DNA of 14,591 nt from DATGHS01 sp035307785 (GCA_035307785.1 DATGHS010000335.1:1-14591); one strand, 5' to 3'. Shown: positions 6,334 through 12,557, counted from the first letter of the stretch. Program-made: numbers and translations. The notes: a model not told the origin generated them from the sequence alone.

Positions 6334-8085
6334 ATGAGGATTCTGCTTTCGCTGGCTTTGCTCGGAGGATGCTGGCTCATGACGGCAACAGGCTCGGCAC
6401 GGGCGGCCGCTGAAGACGCTAAACTGGCAGCCTTCTTTCACCGCTACCTGGAAGAGGAGATGAAGCACCGACCAGCCGAGGCCACGCGGCTGGGCGATCA
6501 TCGCTACGATCATCTCCTCGACGATGTTTCGCCCGCCGCACAGGCGGCGACCATCGAGCGGCTGAAGAAAGCACAAGCTGCGCTGGCGCAAGAAGTGGAT
6601 TATTCGAAGCTGTCGCGCTCCGGGCAGATCGATTACGAAATCCTGGCTCACGACTTCAAGCGCTCGCTCTGGCTTTTCGCGAACACGCGTGTGTATGAGC
6701 AGGATCCGCGCGTTTACAACGAACTTATCAGCGATAGCGTGTTCACGATCCTCACGCAATCCACGCTTCCGAAAGAGCGCAATCTGCAAAATGCGATTTC
6801 GCGCATTGCCTTCATTCCCAAGGTCGTGGCGGCAGCCAAGGCGAGCCTGAAGGACCCGCCGAACGTGTACCTGGAAACGGCAATTCGGCAAAACAAGGGC
6901 GCAATTGCGTTTTACGAAAAGGGCATTTTCGACATCACCGGCGAGCCGGTGCAGGGGAGTGAATTGCAGGCGATTACACGAAAAATCCTGCCAAGCCTGC
7001 GCGACTACCAGGAATTTCTCGAGAAGGACCTGTCACCCAAAGCGACGGGCGACTGGCGGCTCGGGAAGGAGAAGTTCTACCAGAAACTTGAGCTCGAACT
7101 GGACGCTGGCGTAACCGCCGAGCAGGTGCTGCGAGACGCCGAGGCGGAAGCGCAGCGCGTGGAGCGCGAGATGGTCGTGATCGCCCGGCAACTCTGGTCG
7201 CGTTACTTTCCGAGCAGAGCGCTGCCGCCGGACGACCCGGCCGGGCGCCGCGAACTGGTGCAGAAAGTGATTGGCGCCGTCAGCAATGAGCACGGCAAAG
7301 TGGAGAATTTGGTGGCTGATGCCCGTGCCGCCGTCGAGCGCGTCAAGAAGTTCATCACGGAGCACGACATCTTGCGCCTGCCGGAGCCGGATCATTGTAA
7401 GGTGATCGAGATGCCGGAATTCCAACGGGGCTTTTCGGTGGCTTATTTGCAAAACGCTCCGCCGCTCGATCCGAACGCGTCGAGCCATTATGCCGTCAGC
7501 CCGCCGCCCAAGGACTGGGATGAACGCCGCGTACAAAGCTACCTGCAAGAATACAACCGTTACATGCTTCAGATTCTGACCATCCACGAAGGCTATCCCG
7601 GCCATTACGTGCAGTTAGAGTACTCCAGTCGGCATCCGTCGCTAATTCGCAAGGTGCTATACTCCGGCGTCTTCGCCGAGGGCTGGGCGGTGTACACGGA
7701 ACAGATGATGCTGGATCAGGGATACGGCGACGGCGATTTGGCCCTACGGCTGAATCAGTTGAAGTTCTATCTGCGGGCGGTCATCAACGCGCTGCTCGAC
7801 CACAAGATGCACTGCAGCGACATGAGCGACGAGGAAGCACGAGTACTTTTGATGGAGCGAGGCTTTCAATCGGAAGGCGAAGCACTTGGAAAAATCATCC
7901 GAGCCAAGCTCAGCTCCTGCCAACTTTCCACTTATTTTGTGGGCCGCATGGCGTTCTATCGCTTGCGGCAACAGGTCGAACGATCGCAGGGCGACAAGTT
8001 CAACCTGGGGCGTTATCACGAAGCCGTCATGTCGCACGGCACGCTGCCGGTGAAATACTTGCCGGAGTTGATGAAACAACAGTAG
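6334..8085 (+). CDS. Exported DUF885 family protein (putative zinc metallopeptidase)
   Basis: DUF885 proteins (COG4805) are predicted zinc peptidases, mostly uncharacterised. From the ATG at 6334 the product has 583 residues. It starts with a signal peptide (MRILLSLALLGGCWLMTATG, cut probable after ARA near residue 24); an LGGC tetrapeptide could instead be a lipobox, but the preceding segment is short. The N-terminal helical domain includes RPAEATRLGDHRYD, the usual DUF885 opening. The metal-site motif HEGYPGHYVQLEY lies at about 418-430, with His418, Glu419 and His424, and FAEGWAVYTEQMM follows, with Glu449 as the likely third ligand. The length is normal for the family. An ATG at 6328 is also possible; GGCGGGA ends directly before it and lies six bases from 6334. 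The stop TAG falls inside a dispersed GTAGGTCAGGC repeat. Peptidase activity is inferred from motifs only. Confidence 0.92.
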   Translation: MRILLSLALLGGCWLMTATGSARAAAEDAKLAAFFHRYLEEEMKHRPAEATRLGDHRYDHLLDDVSPAAQAATIERLKKAQAALAQEVDYSKLSRSGQIDYEILAHDFKRSLWLFANTRVYEQDPRVYNELISDSVFTILTQSTLPKERNLQNAISRIAFIPKVVAAAKASLKDPPNVYLETAIRQNKGAIAFYEKGIFDITGEPVQGSELQAITRKILPSLRDYQEFLEKDLSPKATGDWRLGKEKFYQKLELELDAGVTAEQVLRDAEAEAQRVEREMVVIARQLWSRYFPSRALPPDDPAGRRELVQKVIGAVSNEHGKVENLVADARAAVERVKKFITEHDILRLPEPDHCKVIEMPEFQRGFSVAYLQNAPPLDPNASSHYAVSPPPKDWDERRVQSYLQEYNRYMLQILTIHEGYPGHYVQLEYSSRHPSLIRKVLYSGVFAEGWAVYTEQMMLDQGYGDGDLALRLNQLKFYLRAVINALLDHKMHCSDMSDEEARVLLMERGFQSEGEALGKIIRAKLSSCQLSTYFVGRMAFYRLRQQVERSQGDKFNLGRYHEAVMSHGTLPVKYLPELMKQQ

Positions 8086-8133
8086 GTCAGGCTTTCAGCC
8101 TGAGCCGCATTAAAACACTCGCCGCTGGCGGCG
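8082..8133. repeat. GTAGGTCAGGC-type palindromic repeat overlapping the DUF885 stop codon, plus a GC hairpin
   Basis: GTAGGTCAGGCTTTCAGCCTGA starts at 8082 and its first TAG (8083-8085) is the stop codon of the DUF885 gene. TCAGGCT (8087-8093) pairs with AGCCTGA (8097-8103) over a three-base loop. A second hairpin, CGCCGC (8120-8125) with GCGGCG (8128-8133), follows. The same GTAGGTCAGGC word occurs again at 10503. These hairpins may slow or end transcription before the NHL-protein gene. Confidence 0.7.
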
Positions 8134-8218
8134 CTTCTACTATGTTGTCCACAACCTCCGTTGCCGGGCTGCTCGGCACTCTCCCTCCCGTTTGCCACCT
8201 GATCAGGAGACCAACTTC

Positions 8219-9301
8219 ATGCAAGACAACTTTCTCTTCCCTGTGCGGCAAACTCGCCGCGATTTTTTGAAACTCGCCGGCGGCGCCACTGCGGTGCTTG
8301 CGTTGTCCGGAGTGGATAGTGGCGAAGCCCGCGCCGAGCCGGTGCGCTTTGGCGGAGACTATTTTACCTTCACGTTGGACGAAGCGTGGGGCACCTTGCC
8401 GAAAGGCATGCGCTACGGCTTTGGTTGTGCGGTTGTGGTCGATTCTCAGGATCGCATTTTCGTGACGTCGCGCTCGGCTAACCCGTGCGTTGCCATTTTC
8501 GACAAGGACGGCAAGCTGCTCGAAACATGGGGCAAGGAGTTTTCGGAAGGCATTGGCTTCACGCCCCAACAAGTCGTCGACACTGCCCACGGCCTCTACT
8601 GGAGCAAGGAAGGGAACGATGAGTTCCTGTACTGGACGGAAAATGTGGCTACGCCGAAGGGCGCCCCCAAAATCGGCGCCCGCGTCTACAAGACCGACAT
8701 GAAAGGAAAGATTCTGTATCAAATCGGCAACGTGGATAAGGAATCGGCCACTTCGGCGAAATTCGATTTCACCAACCCGACGGACGTGGCCATTGCGCCG
8801 AATAGCGACATTTATGTGGTGGATGGCTACGGCAGCCAGCTCGTGCATCGCTTCGACAAGAACTTCAAGCTCATTAAGACCATGGGTGGGCGGGGCAAGG
8901 AGCACGGCAAGTTCAATACGTGCCATGGCATCTGGGTGAGCACGCTGAAGAAGGAACCAGAGGTTTACATTGCCGACCGGCACAATGATCGCATTGAGAT
9001 TTACTCGCTGGAGCTGGAATACAAGCGCACGCTGCCCGACTTCCAAATGCCGTGCTGCTTCTATCAGCACAAGGGTCACCTTTATGTGCCGGAACTCGGC
9101 GCCCGGGTGAGCATTATGGATGAGCACGACAAAGTCGTTACCCGCCTTGGCGACGGGAAGAAAGTGGACGACATCCGCAAGCATCCGGACAAGTTCGCCA
9201 CGCCGCATGCGCTTACGGTGGATTCCAGTGGCAATCTATACGTCATCGAATGGGTCGATTTCGGCCGGCCGCGGAAGTTGCGGCTGACACCCAAGGCATG
9301 A
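8219..9301 (+). CDS. Tat-exported NHL-repeat-type beta-propeller protein
   Basis: The 360-residue product starts at the ATG at 8219, with AGGAGA eight bases upstream. It carries a twin-arginine signal TRRDFLKLAGG (12-22) with a hydrophobic stretch and an ARA cleavage site near residue 39, so it should be exported folded. The rest resembles NHL or six-bladed propeller repeats: DSQDRIFVTSRS, NPTDVAIAPNSDIYVVDGYG, NTCHGIWVSTL with EVYIADRHNDRIEIYS, and a closing blade ATPHALTVDSSGNLYVIEW. Such propellers bind ligands or metals, and some act as lyases such as the peptidylglycine-amidating type; none of those activities can be assigned here. A vicinal cysteine pair (QMPCCFYQH) and isolated cysteines in NPCVA and NTCHG could bind metal. 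Tat export suggests folding or cofactor loading in the cytoplasm. It lies between the DUF885 gene and nuoI on the same strand, with hairpins on both sides, so it may be its own unit. Confidence 0.85.
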   Translation: MQDNFLFPVRQTRRDFLKLAGGATAVLALSGVDSGEARAEPVRFGGDYFTFTLDEAWGTLPKGMRYGFGCAVVVDSQDRIFVTSRSANPCVAIFDKDGKLLETWGKEFSEGIGFTPQQVVDTAHGLYWSKEGNDEFLYWTENVATPKGAPKIGARVYKTDMKGKILYQIGNVDKESATSAKFDFTNPTDVAIAPNSDIYVVDGYGSQLVHRFDKNFKLIKTMGGRGKEHGKFNTCHGIWVSTLKKEPEVYIADRHNDRIEIYSLELEYKRTLPDFQMPCCFYQHKGHLYVPELGARVSIMDEHDKVVTRLGDGKKVDDIRKHPDKFATPHALTVDSSGNLYVIEWVDFGRPRKLRLTPKA

Positions 9302-9315
9302 CTTAAGCATGGAAA

Positions 9316-9339
9316 GCCCAGGGACGGAAGTCCCTGGGC
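9316..9339. repeat. Perfect 9-bp hairpin after the NHL-protein gene
   Basis: GCCCAGGGA (9316-9324) pairs perfectly with TCCCTGGGC (9331-9339) around a CGGAAG loop, 14 bases after the stop of the NHL-protein gene. No T-run follows. The CCAGGGACGGAAGTCCCTGG sequence looks like another dispersed planctomycete repeat (from memory). It may end the transcript or mark a 3' end. Confidence 0.6.
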
Positions 9340-9370
9340 GTGGGCACTCTCGCCGAATCGCATTTCCCGC

Positions 9371-9376
9371 TATAAT
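9371..9376 (+). promoter_or_regulatory. Possible -10 box of a nuoI promoter
   Basis: A perfect TATAAT lies 39 bases upstream of the nuoI ATG, in the gap after the hairpin. The expected -35 position (about 9348-9353, TCTCGC) does not match TTGACA, so support is partial. Confidence 0.3.
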
Positions 9377-9415
9377 CACGGAAGAACGCGATTTTCCTTC
9401 AGACTCGAGCAAAAC

Positions 9416-10006
9416 ATGCGAGCTTGGTTTCAGAATGTCCGGCTGGCCATCGTCACCGTGGCCGAGGGCATGTACATCACGTTATGGTACATGCTGCAAA
9501 CCTATCGGCGCAAGACGTTTACTCAGCATTACGAATATCCCGAAAAGCCGGTGCCTGTGAAGCCGCGCTACCGGGGCTTCCACCGCTTCGACCTCACGAC
9601 CTGCATCGGCTGCGACAAATGCGCGCGCGCGTGCCCGGTGGATTGCATTTACATCGACAAAGAGAAAGCCCCGCCGCCGCAGAAGGGCTTCCGGGTGACC
9701 GGCTTCAAAATCGATTACACCAAGTGCATGTTCTGTGCGTTGTGTGTGGACCCGTGCCCAGTGGATTGCATTTTCATGGGCTCGACGTTCGATCAGAGCT
9801 GTTTCAGCCGGGACGGCTGCGTCGTGGATTTCGCGGCTCTGCCGCTGGAAAACGCCTGGGGGCAGGCTAGCCTGAACCCCACGGCCATTGCAGCGTCCAA
9901 GCTGCAAGTAGGCCCGGTTTGGGTGAAGCCGCCCGATCCACCGAAGCCCGCCGCGGAAAAACCAGCAGCGGAAAAACCAGCAGCGGAAAAGCCAGCGGGG
10001 GGTTAG
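9416..10006 (+). CDS. nuoI: NADH-quinone oxidoreductase subunit I with PAAEK-repeat tail
   Basis: Ferredoxin-like subunit of respiratory complex I. It holds the two 4Fe-4S clusters N6a and N6b that pass electrons from the peripheral arm to NuoB. The 196-residue product has an N-terminal amphipathic region (about 1-30) and two cluster motifs: CIGCDKCARACPVDC (Cys63, 66, 69, 73) and CMFCALCVDPCPVDC (Cys104, 107, 110, 114), each also with a cysteine after PVD. GFHRFDLTTC before the first motif is typical of NuoI. After about residue 170 the protein ends in a proline-alanine-glutamate-lysine tail, three PAAEK units plus a partial one, which ordinary NuoI proteins lack. The start ATG at 9416 has only a weak CGAG upstream. 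It is the first gene of a small same-strand nuo group, but nuoH and nuoJ, its usual neighbours, are absent. Confidence 0.95.
   Translation: MRAWFQNVRLAIVTVAEGMYITLWYMLQTYRRKTFTQHYEYPEKPVPVKPRYRGFHRFDLTTCIGCDKCARACPVDCIYIDKEKAPPPQKGFRVTGFKIDYTKCMFCALCVDPCPVDCIFMGSTFDQSCFSRDGCVVDFAALPLENAWGQASLNPTAIAASKLQVGPVWVKPPDPPKPAAEKPAAEKPAAEKPAGG
9947..9991 (+). repeat. 15-bp tandem repeat encoding PAAEK units in nuoI
   Basis: Three 15-base units (9947-9961, 9962-9976, 9977-9991) each encode Pro-Ala-Ala-Glu-Lys; the second and third are nearly identical at DNA level, while the first differs at synonymous positions. A partial unit follows before the stop. Near-identity suggests recent slippage or duplication. 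Confidence 0.85.
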
Positions 10007-10020
10007 CATCCTACCGGCCG

Positions 10021-10042
10021 GATAGGTCCTATAGGACTTATC
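10021..10042. repeat. Near-perfect 22-bp palindrome between nuoI and the DUF2203 gene
   Basis: GATAGGTCCTA (10021-10031) pairs with TAGGACTTATC (10032-10042) with one mismatch, preceded by the self-complementary CCGGCCGG (10014-10021). The TCCTATAGGA core is a word I associate with tandem intergenic repeats of planctomycetes. It lies in the 68-base gap before the DUF2203 gene. Confidence 0.6.
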
Positions 10043-10074
10043 GAACAAAGGCTAATTTGAACCAGATTTTGCAC

Positions 10075-10503
10075 ATGGCACGCAAACGCAAAGACACGCG
10101 CTATTTCACTCCTGCGGAAGCAAACAATATGCTCCCTCTGGTGCGCGCAATTGTGAAAGACATTGTCGATTTAGCCCATGCCTTGCGCGACCAGAATGCC
10201 CGCCTGGAGCGGCTTTCGCTTGATGGCGTCGCTCGTGGCATTCTCACGCCCGAGCAGTTAGACGAGGAACAGGCTGCCTTTGAGAAGGACCAGGAACAAC
10301 TCCAGGCCTATGTAGAAGAACTACGTGGTCTCGGCGTCGAGATGAAAGACCTGCTGGTTGGCCTCGTAGACTTCCCCGGTTGGATGGACGACCGCGAAGT
10401 CTGTCTGTGCTGGAAACTCGGCGAAGCCGAGGTCGCCTGGTGGCACGAAACCAATGCCGGCTTCCGCGGCCGGCAGCCGTTGCCGGTTCACGCGGAGAGT
10501 TAG
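10075..10503 (+). CDS. DUF2203 family protein
   Basis: Function unknown. The 142-residue product shows the family's pattern: an N-terminal RYFTPAEANNMLPLVRAIV segment (9-27), a central helical and probably coiled region rich in Glu and Gln (about 28-95), and a C-terminal KDLLVGLVDFPGWMDDREV plus LCWKLGE and WHETNAGFRGRQPL (about 91-136). The closing Trp-His-Glu and Gly-Phe-x-Gly-Arg-Gln-Pro-Leu residues are the strongest signature. It is probably cytoplasmic: no signal peptide or membrane segment. The ATG at 10075 fits the family N-terminus but has no good Shine-Dalgarno; an in-frame TTG at 10057, with AAAGG five bases upstream, would add six residues. The stop TAG (10501-10503) touches a GTAGGTCAGGC repeat. 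It sits between nuoI and nuoA, an uncommon place that may reflect insertion rather than shared function. Confidence 0.9.
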   Translation: MARKRKDTRYFTPAEANNMLPLVRAIVKDIVDLAHALRDQNARLERLSLDGVARGILTPEQLDEEQAAFEKDQEQLQAYVEELRGLGVEMKDLLVGLVDFPGWMDDREVCLCWKLGEAEVAWWHETNAGFRGRQPLPVHAES

Positions 10504-10559
10504 TAGGTCAGGCTTCCCGCCTGACAGGTCCTGCGGACAGGCTGGAAAGCCTGACCTAC
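10503..10559. repeat. GTAGGTCAGGCTT inverted repeat between the DUF2203 gene and nuoA
   Basis: GTAGGTCAGGCTT (10503-10515) pairs perfectly over 13 bases with AAGCCTGACCTAC (10547-10559). The inner sequence also holds CCTGACAGG and GACAGGCTGG, partial copies of the same words. Base 10503 is the last base of the DUF2203 stop codon. The element ends 15 bases before the nuoA ATG, so it probably forms part of the nuoA leader. Read in one frame on the minus strand it gives a VGQAFQPV-like peptide, a common artefact of this repeat family in planctomycete annotation (from memory). Confidence 0.8.
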
Positions 10560-10574
10560 GAAAGATGAGATTCC

Positions 10575-11279
10575 ATGCCCGATTTGCTTGCCTATGTGAT
10601 GCTGTTCACTTTCATCGGCGCCTTTTTCATTTTCCTGCATTTGATGATCGGCAAACTCGTTCGGCCGAAGCGGCCCGATGCCGAGAAGCTCACGATTTAT
10701 GAGTGCGGTGAACCGACGATTGGCAGCGCGTGGGTGCAGTTTGACATTCGTTTTTACGTGGTCGCGTTGTTGTTCGTGATCTTCGACGTCGAACTGGCGT
10801 TCTTTTTTCCGTGGGCAGTCGTCTTCGGCAAAGCGAACCAGCTGAAAACGGACTTGCCGCCCGCGCAACGAGCAGCGTTATCAAATGAAGCGCTTCCTCC
10901 GAGTAAGCCAAGACAGCCGCTGTCCGCCGGTACGCTTGCAGATTATGAGAGATTCGACAAACTGATGACTGCGGACCCGACGAACATTGCGCCGGAAGAG
11001 GCGCAAAAGTTTCTGAAGGATTTGGCTCGGCCGGGCGATTTGCAAAAACAAATTGAACAGGATCGCGCCATCGAGGTAAAAAAGAACCAGGAAATCGCCA
11101 GCGGCCTGTCGCTGATGGCTCTTGCCGATATCGCGGTTTTCTTCGGGGTGCTGCTCGTGGGCTTCGCTTACCTATGGGTTCGCGGCGACCTCGACTGGGT
11201 GCGCAGCATTGCCGCCGAGCGGCAAGCGGAGGCCGAAGCCGCGCAAGTGGAAAAAATGGAAGAAGCCGGTGTTACATAA
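10575..11279 (+). CDS. nuoA: NADH-quinone oxidoreductase subunit A with large insertion between helices 2 and 3
   Basis: Small membrane subunit of complex I at the junction with the quinone-binding arm. The 234-residue product has helix 1 at about 5-28 and the conserved loop YECGEPTIGSAWVQFDIRFY (42-61), whose Cys44 matches the reactive loop cysteine of ND3/NuoA. Helix 2 at 60-84 contains LLFVIFDVELAFFFPW with the conserved Asp-Val-Glu, and helix 3 at about 176-201 (SLMALADIAVFFGVLLVGFA) is followed by YLWVRGDLDW. A usual NuoA has 120-150 residues with helices 2 and 3 only some 10-15 residues apart. Here residues about 86-174 are an added hydrophilic, Pro/Ala/Lys/Glu-rich segment, and the C-terminus adds about 25 charged residues. 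By known NuoA topology the insertion would face the periplasm. The frame is open throughout with intact flanking motifs, so a frameshift is unlikely. Confidence 0.94.
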   Translation: MPDLLAYVMLFTFIGAFFIFLHLMIGKLVRPKRPDAEKLTIYECGEPTIGSAWVQFDIRFYVVALLFVIFDVELAFFFPWAVVFGKANQLKTDLPPAQRAALSNEALPPSKPRQPLSAGTLADYERFDKLMTADPTNIAPEEAQKFLKDLARPGDLQKQIEQDRAIEVKKNQEIASGLSLMALADIAVFFGVLLVGFAYLWVRGDLDWVRSIAAERQAEAEAAQVEKMEEAGVT

Positions 11280-11440
11280 GACAAATTCGAATTTCGAATT
11301 TCGAAATCCGAAACAAGCTCCAAATCCAAAATTCAAATGACAAAAACGATGGGACTGTTTTGAATTTGGTATTTTGCTATTTGGATTTGTTTCGAATTTC
11401 GGATTTAAGAATTCGAACTTCATTCTTGAAATTGACTTTT
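11280..11440. repeat. AT-rich imperfect inverted repeat between nuoA and nuoB
   Basis: This gap is sharply AT-rich compared with the GC-rich genes around it. Its left half (AATTCGAATTTCGAATTTCG, then CCAAATCCAAAATTCAAA) is echoed in reverse complement by its right half (TTTGAATTTGG at 11359-11369, then ATTTGGATTTGTTTCGAATT and TCGGATTTAAGAATTCGAA). The arms are imperfect and extend over roughly 11282-11345 and 11357-11425. It contains no gene. Translated by chance it yields Asn/Phe/Lys/Ser-rich peptides such as SNFEFRNPK, which I recall as annotation artefacts of a dispersed AT-rich element in several environmental bacteria. It may be a non-autonomous mobile element or a folded RNA leader of nuoB. 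Confidence 0.75.
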
Positions 11441-11458
11441 CAAGGGGAGTAGCAAGAA

Positions 11459-12094
11459 ATGGGTTGGTTGGAAGGTCGTTTGAACGAAGAATCTGTTGTC
11501 ACTACCACGCTCGAACAGGCGATCAATTGGGCCCGCGAGTCGAGCATGTGGCCCATGACGTTTGGCCTGGCCTGCTGTGCCATTGAGATGATGGCGACCG
11601 GGGCGTCGCGGTATGATATCGACCGTTTCGGCGCCGGCGCCTTCCGCGCCACTCCCCGTCAGGCAGATTTGATGATCGTGGCGGGTACAGTCAATTACAA
11701 GATGGCGGCCCGCGTGCGCCGGCTCTATAACCAGATGCCGGACCCAAAATTCGTCATCGCCATGGGCGCCTGCACCTGCGGCGGCGGGCCGTACTACAAG
11801 TATGGTTATAACGTGGTGAAGGGCGTGGACCTGGTGGTGCCGGTGGATGTATACGTTCCCGGCTGCCCGCCCCGGCCGGAAGCCTTGCTCGAAGGCCTGA
11901 TGCGCATTCAGGATAAAGTCCGGGCCATGCGCGACCTGTCGCCGGGCCAGCCCATCGAGATGCCGATCCCGGCCCGCACCGGTTACGTACAACTGCCGGA
12001 AGAACTCTGGGATGCCGACTCGAAGAAGGCGATCGAGAAGCAGAACGCGTTTGCAGTGCAAAACAAAGAGAAGGCGAAACCGGCCAAGGCTTAA
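11459..12094 (+). CDS. nuoB: NADH-quinone oxidoreductase subunit B
   Basis: Complex I subunit that holds the terminal 4Fe-4S cluster N2 and hands electrons to quinone at the NuoB/NuoD interface; cytoplasmic side of the membrane. The 211-residue product carries the family hallmarks: MTFGLACCAIEMMATGASRYD (33-53) with adjacent Cys39-Cys40, FRATPRQADLMIVAGTV (62-78), FVIAMGACTCGGGPY (98-112) with Cys105, and VDVYVPGCPPRPEALLEGL (129-147) with Cys136. These four cysteines fit the N2 ligands. The C-terminal tail of about 45 residues is charged and ends KEKAKPAKA, longer than minimal NuoB. GGGGAG lies nine bases before the ATG at 11459. Normally nuoB follows nuoA directly; here an AT-rich repeat of about 179 bases separates them. 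It is followed after 11 bases by a zinc-ribbon gene. Confidence 0.97.
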   Translation: MGWLEGRLNEESVVTTTLEQAINWARESSMWPMTFGLACCAIEMMATGASRYDIDRFGAGAFRATPRQADLMIVAGTVNYKMAARVRRLYNQMPDPKFVIAMGACTCGGGPYYKYGYNVVKGVDLVVPVDVYVPGCPPRPEALLEGLMRIQDKVRAMRDLSPGQPIEMPIPARTGYVQLPEELWDADSKKAIEKQNAFAVQNKEKAKPAKA

Positions 12095-12105
12095 TAGGAG
12101 CCACC

Positions 12106-12513
12106 ATGGAAAATCGCGAACCGCCCAAAGAAGAAGCGATTCAAGATGTCGTGCCGGTGGACAAGGAACCACTGCCGAAAGATACGGTCGGCGTGCGCCA
12201 AGAAGATAAGGAAGATCGTCCCCGGCGGCGCAAGCGCAGCGACCGGGGTGATTCGCCGATTCCTTGCCCGGCCTGCGGCTCCCGCGATTTGCGCGGCGGC
12301 CCGTGGCCATGGTACCTGGGCACGGTCGGGAGCTTCGTGTGCAACGTCGTTACGTGCCGCGATTGCGGTCACGTCTTCGACACGCGAAAGCCCCAAGCCG
12401 ACTGGGGCAAGCGAGCCTTGAAACTCGCGCTTATCATCAACGGCATTGGCCTGCTCGGCATTATCGCCGTGGTGGGCGGGCTCATTTTGCTAATCATGTC
12501 GACGATGAAATAG
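12106..12513 (+). CDS. Small membrane-anchored zinc-ribbon protein
   Basis: Not a named family that I recognise. The 135-residue product has a charged, probably disordered N-terminus (1-50, with the basic run RPRRRKR at about 38-44), then a zinc-ribbon module with paired cysteines CPACGSRDL (Cys54, Cys57) and CRDCGHVFD (Cys84, Cys87), and one C-terminal hydrophobic helix (about 104-131). This would make it a tail-anchored protein with the zinc ribbon in the cytoplasm. AGGAG lies five bases before the ATG at 12106, and the gap to the nuoB stop is only 11 bases, so co-transcription with nuoB is likely. Whether it assists complex I assembly or is simply a neighbour cannot be told. The stop TAG is at 12511-12513, directly before repeat-like sequence. 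Confidence 0.85.
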   Translation: MENREPPKEEAIQDVVPVDKEPLPKDTVGVRQEDKEDRPRRRKRSDRGDSPIPCPACGSRDLRGGPWPWYLGTVGSFVCNVVTCRDCGHVFDTRKPQADWGKRALKLALIINGIGLLGIIAVVGGLILLIMSTMK

Positions 12514-12557
12514 CAGCCAGGCTGACCGCACGGTGACGGTACCCGTTGCAGATGTTT

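Noticed and set aside
8087..9208. Minus-strand open frame of 373 codons opposite the NHL-type gene
   Set aside because: The plus strand has a ribosome site, Tat signal and propeller repeats; the antisense product has no recognisable features.
9947..9991. Possible CRISPR or regulatory iteron array
   Set aside because: The 15-base units are in frame with nuoI, directly adjacent without spacers, and encode PAAEK.
10500..10868. Minus-strand frame with a VGQAFQPV-like peptide, taken at first as a small gene
   Set aside because: The peptide arises from the GTAGGTCAGGC repeat and the rest is antisense to nuoA.
11172..11452. Asn/Phe/Lys-rich short frames on both strands in the nuoA-nuoB gap
   Set aside because: They arise from the low-complexity AT-rich inverted repeat; no ribosome site or conserved pattern.
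11420..12310. Minus-strand open frame of 296 codons opposite nuoB and the zinc-ribbon gene
   Set aside because: Shadow of clearly coding plus-strand genes; composition is Arg/His-rich without motif.
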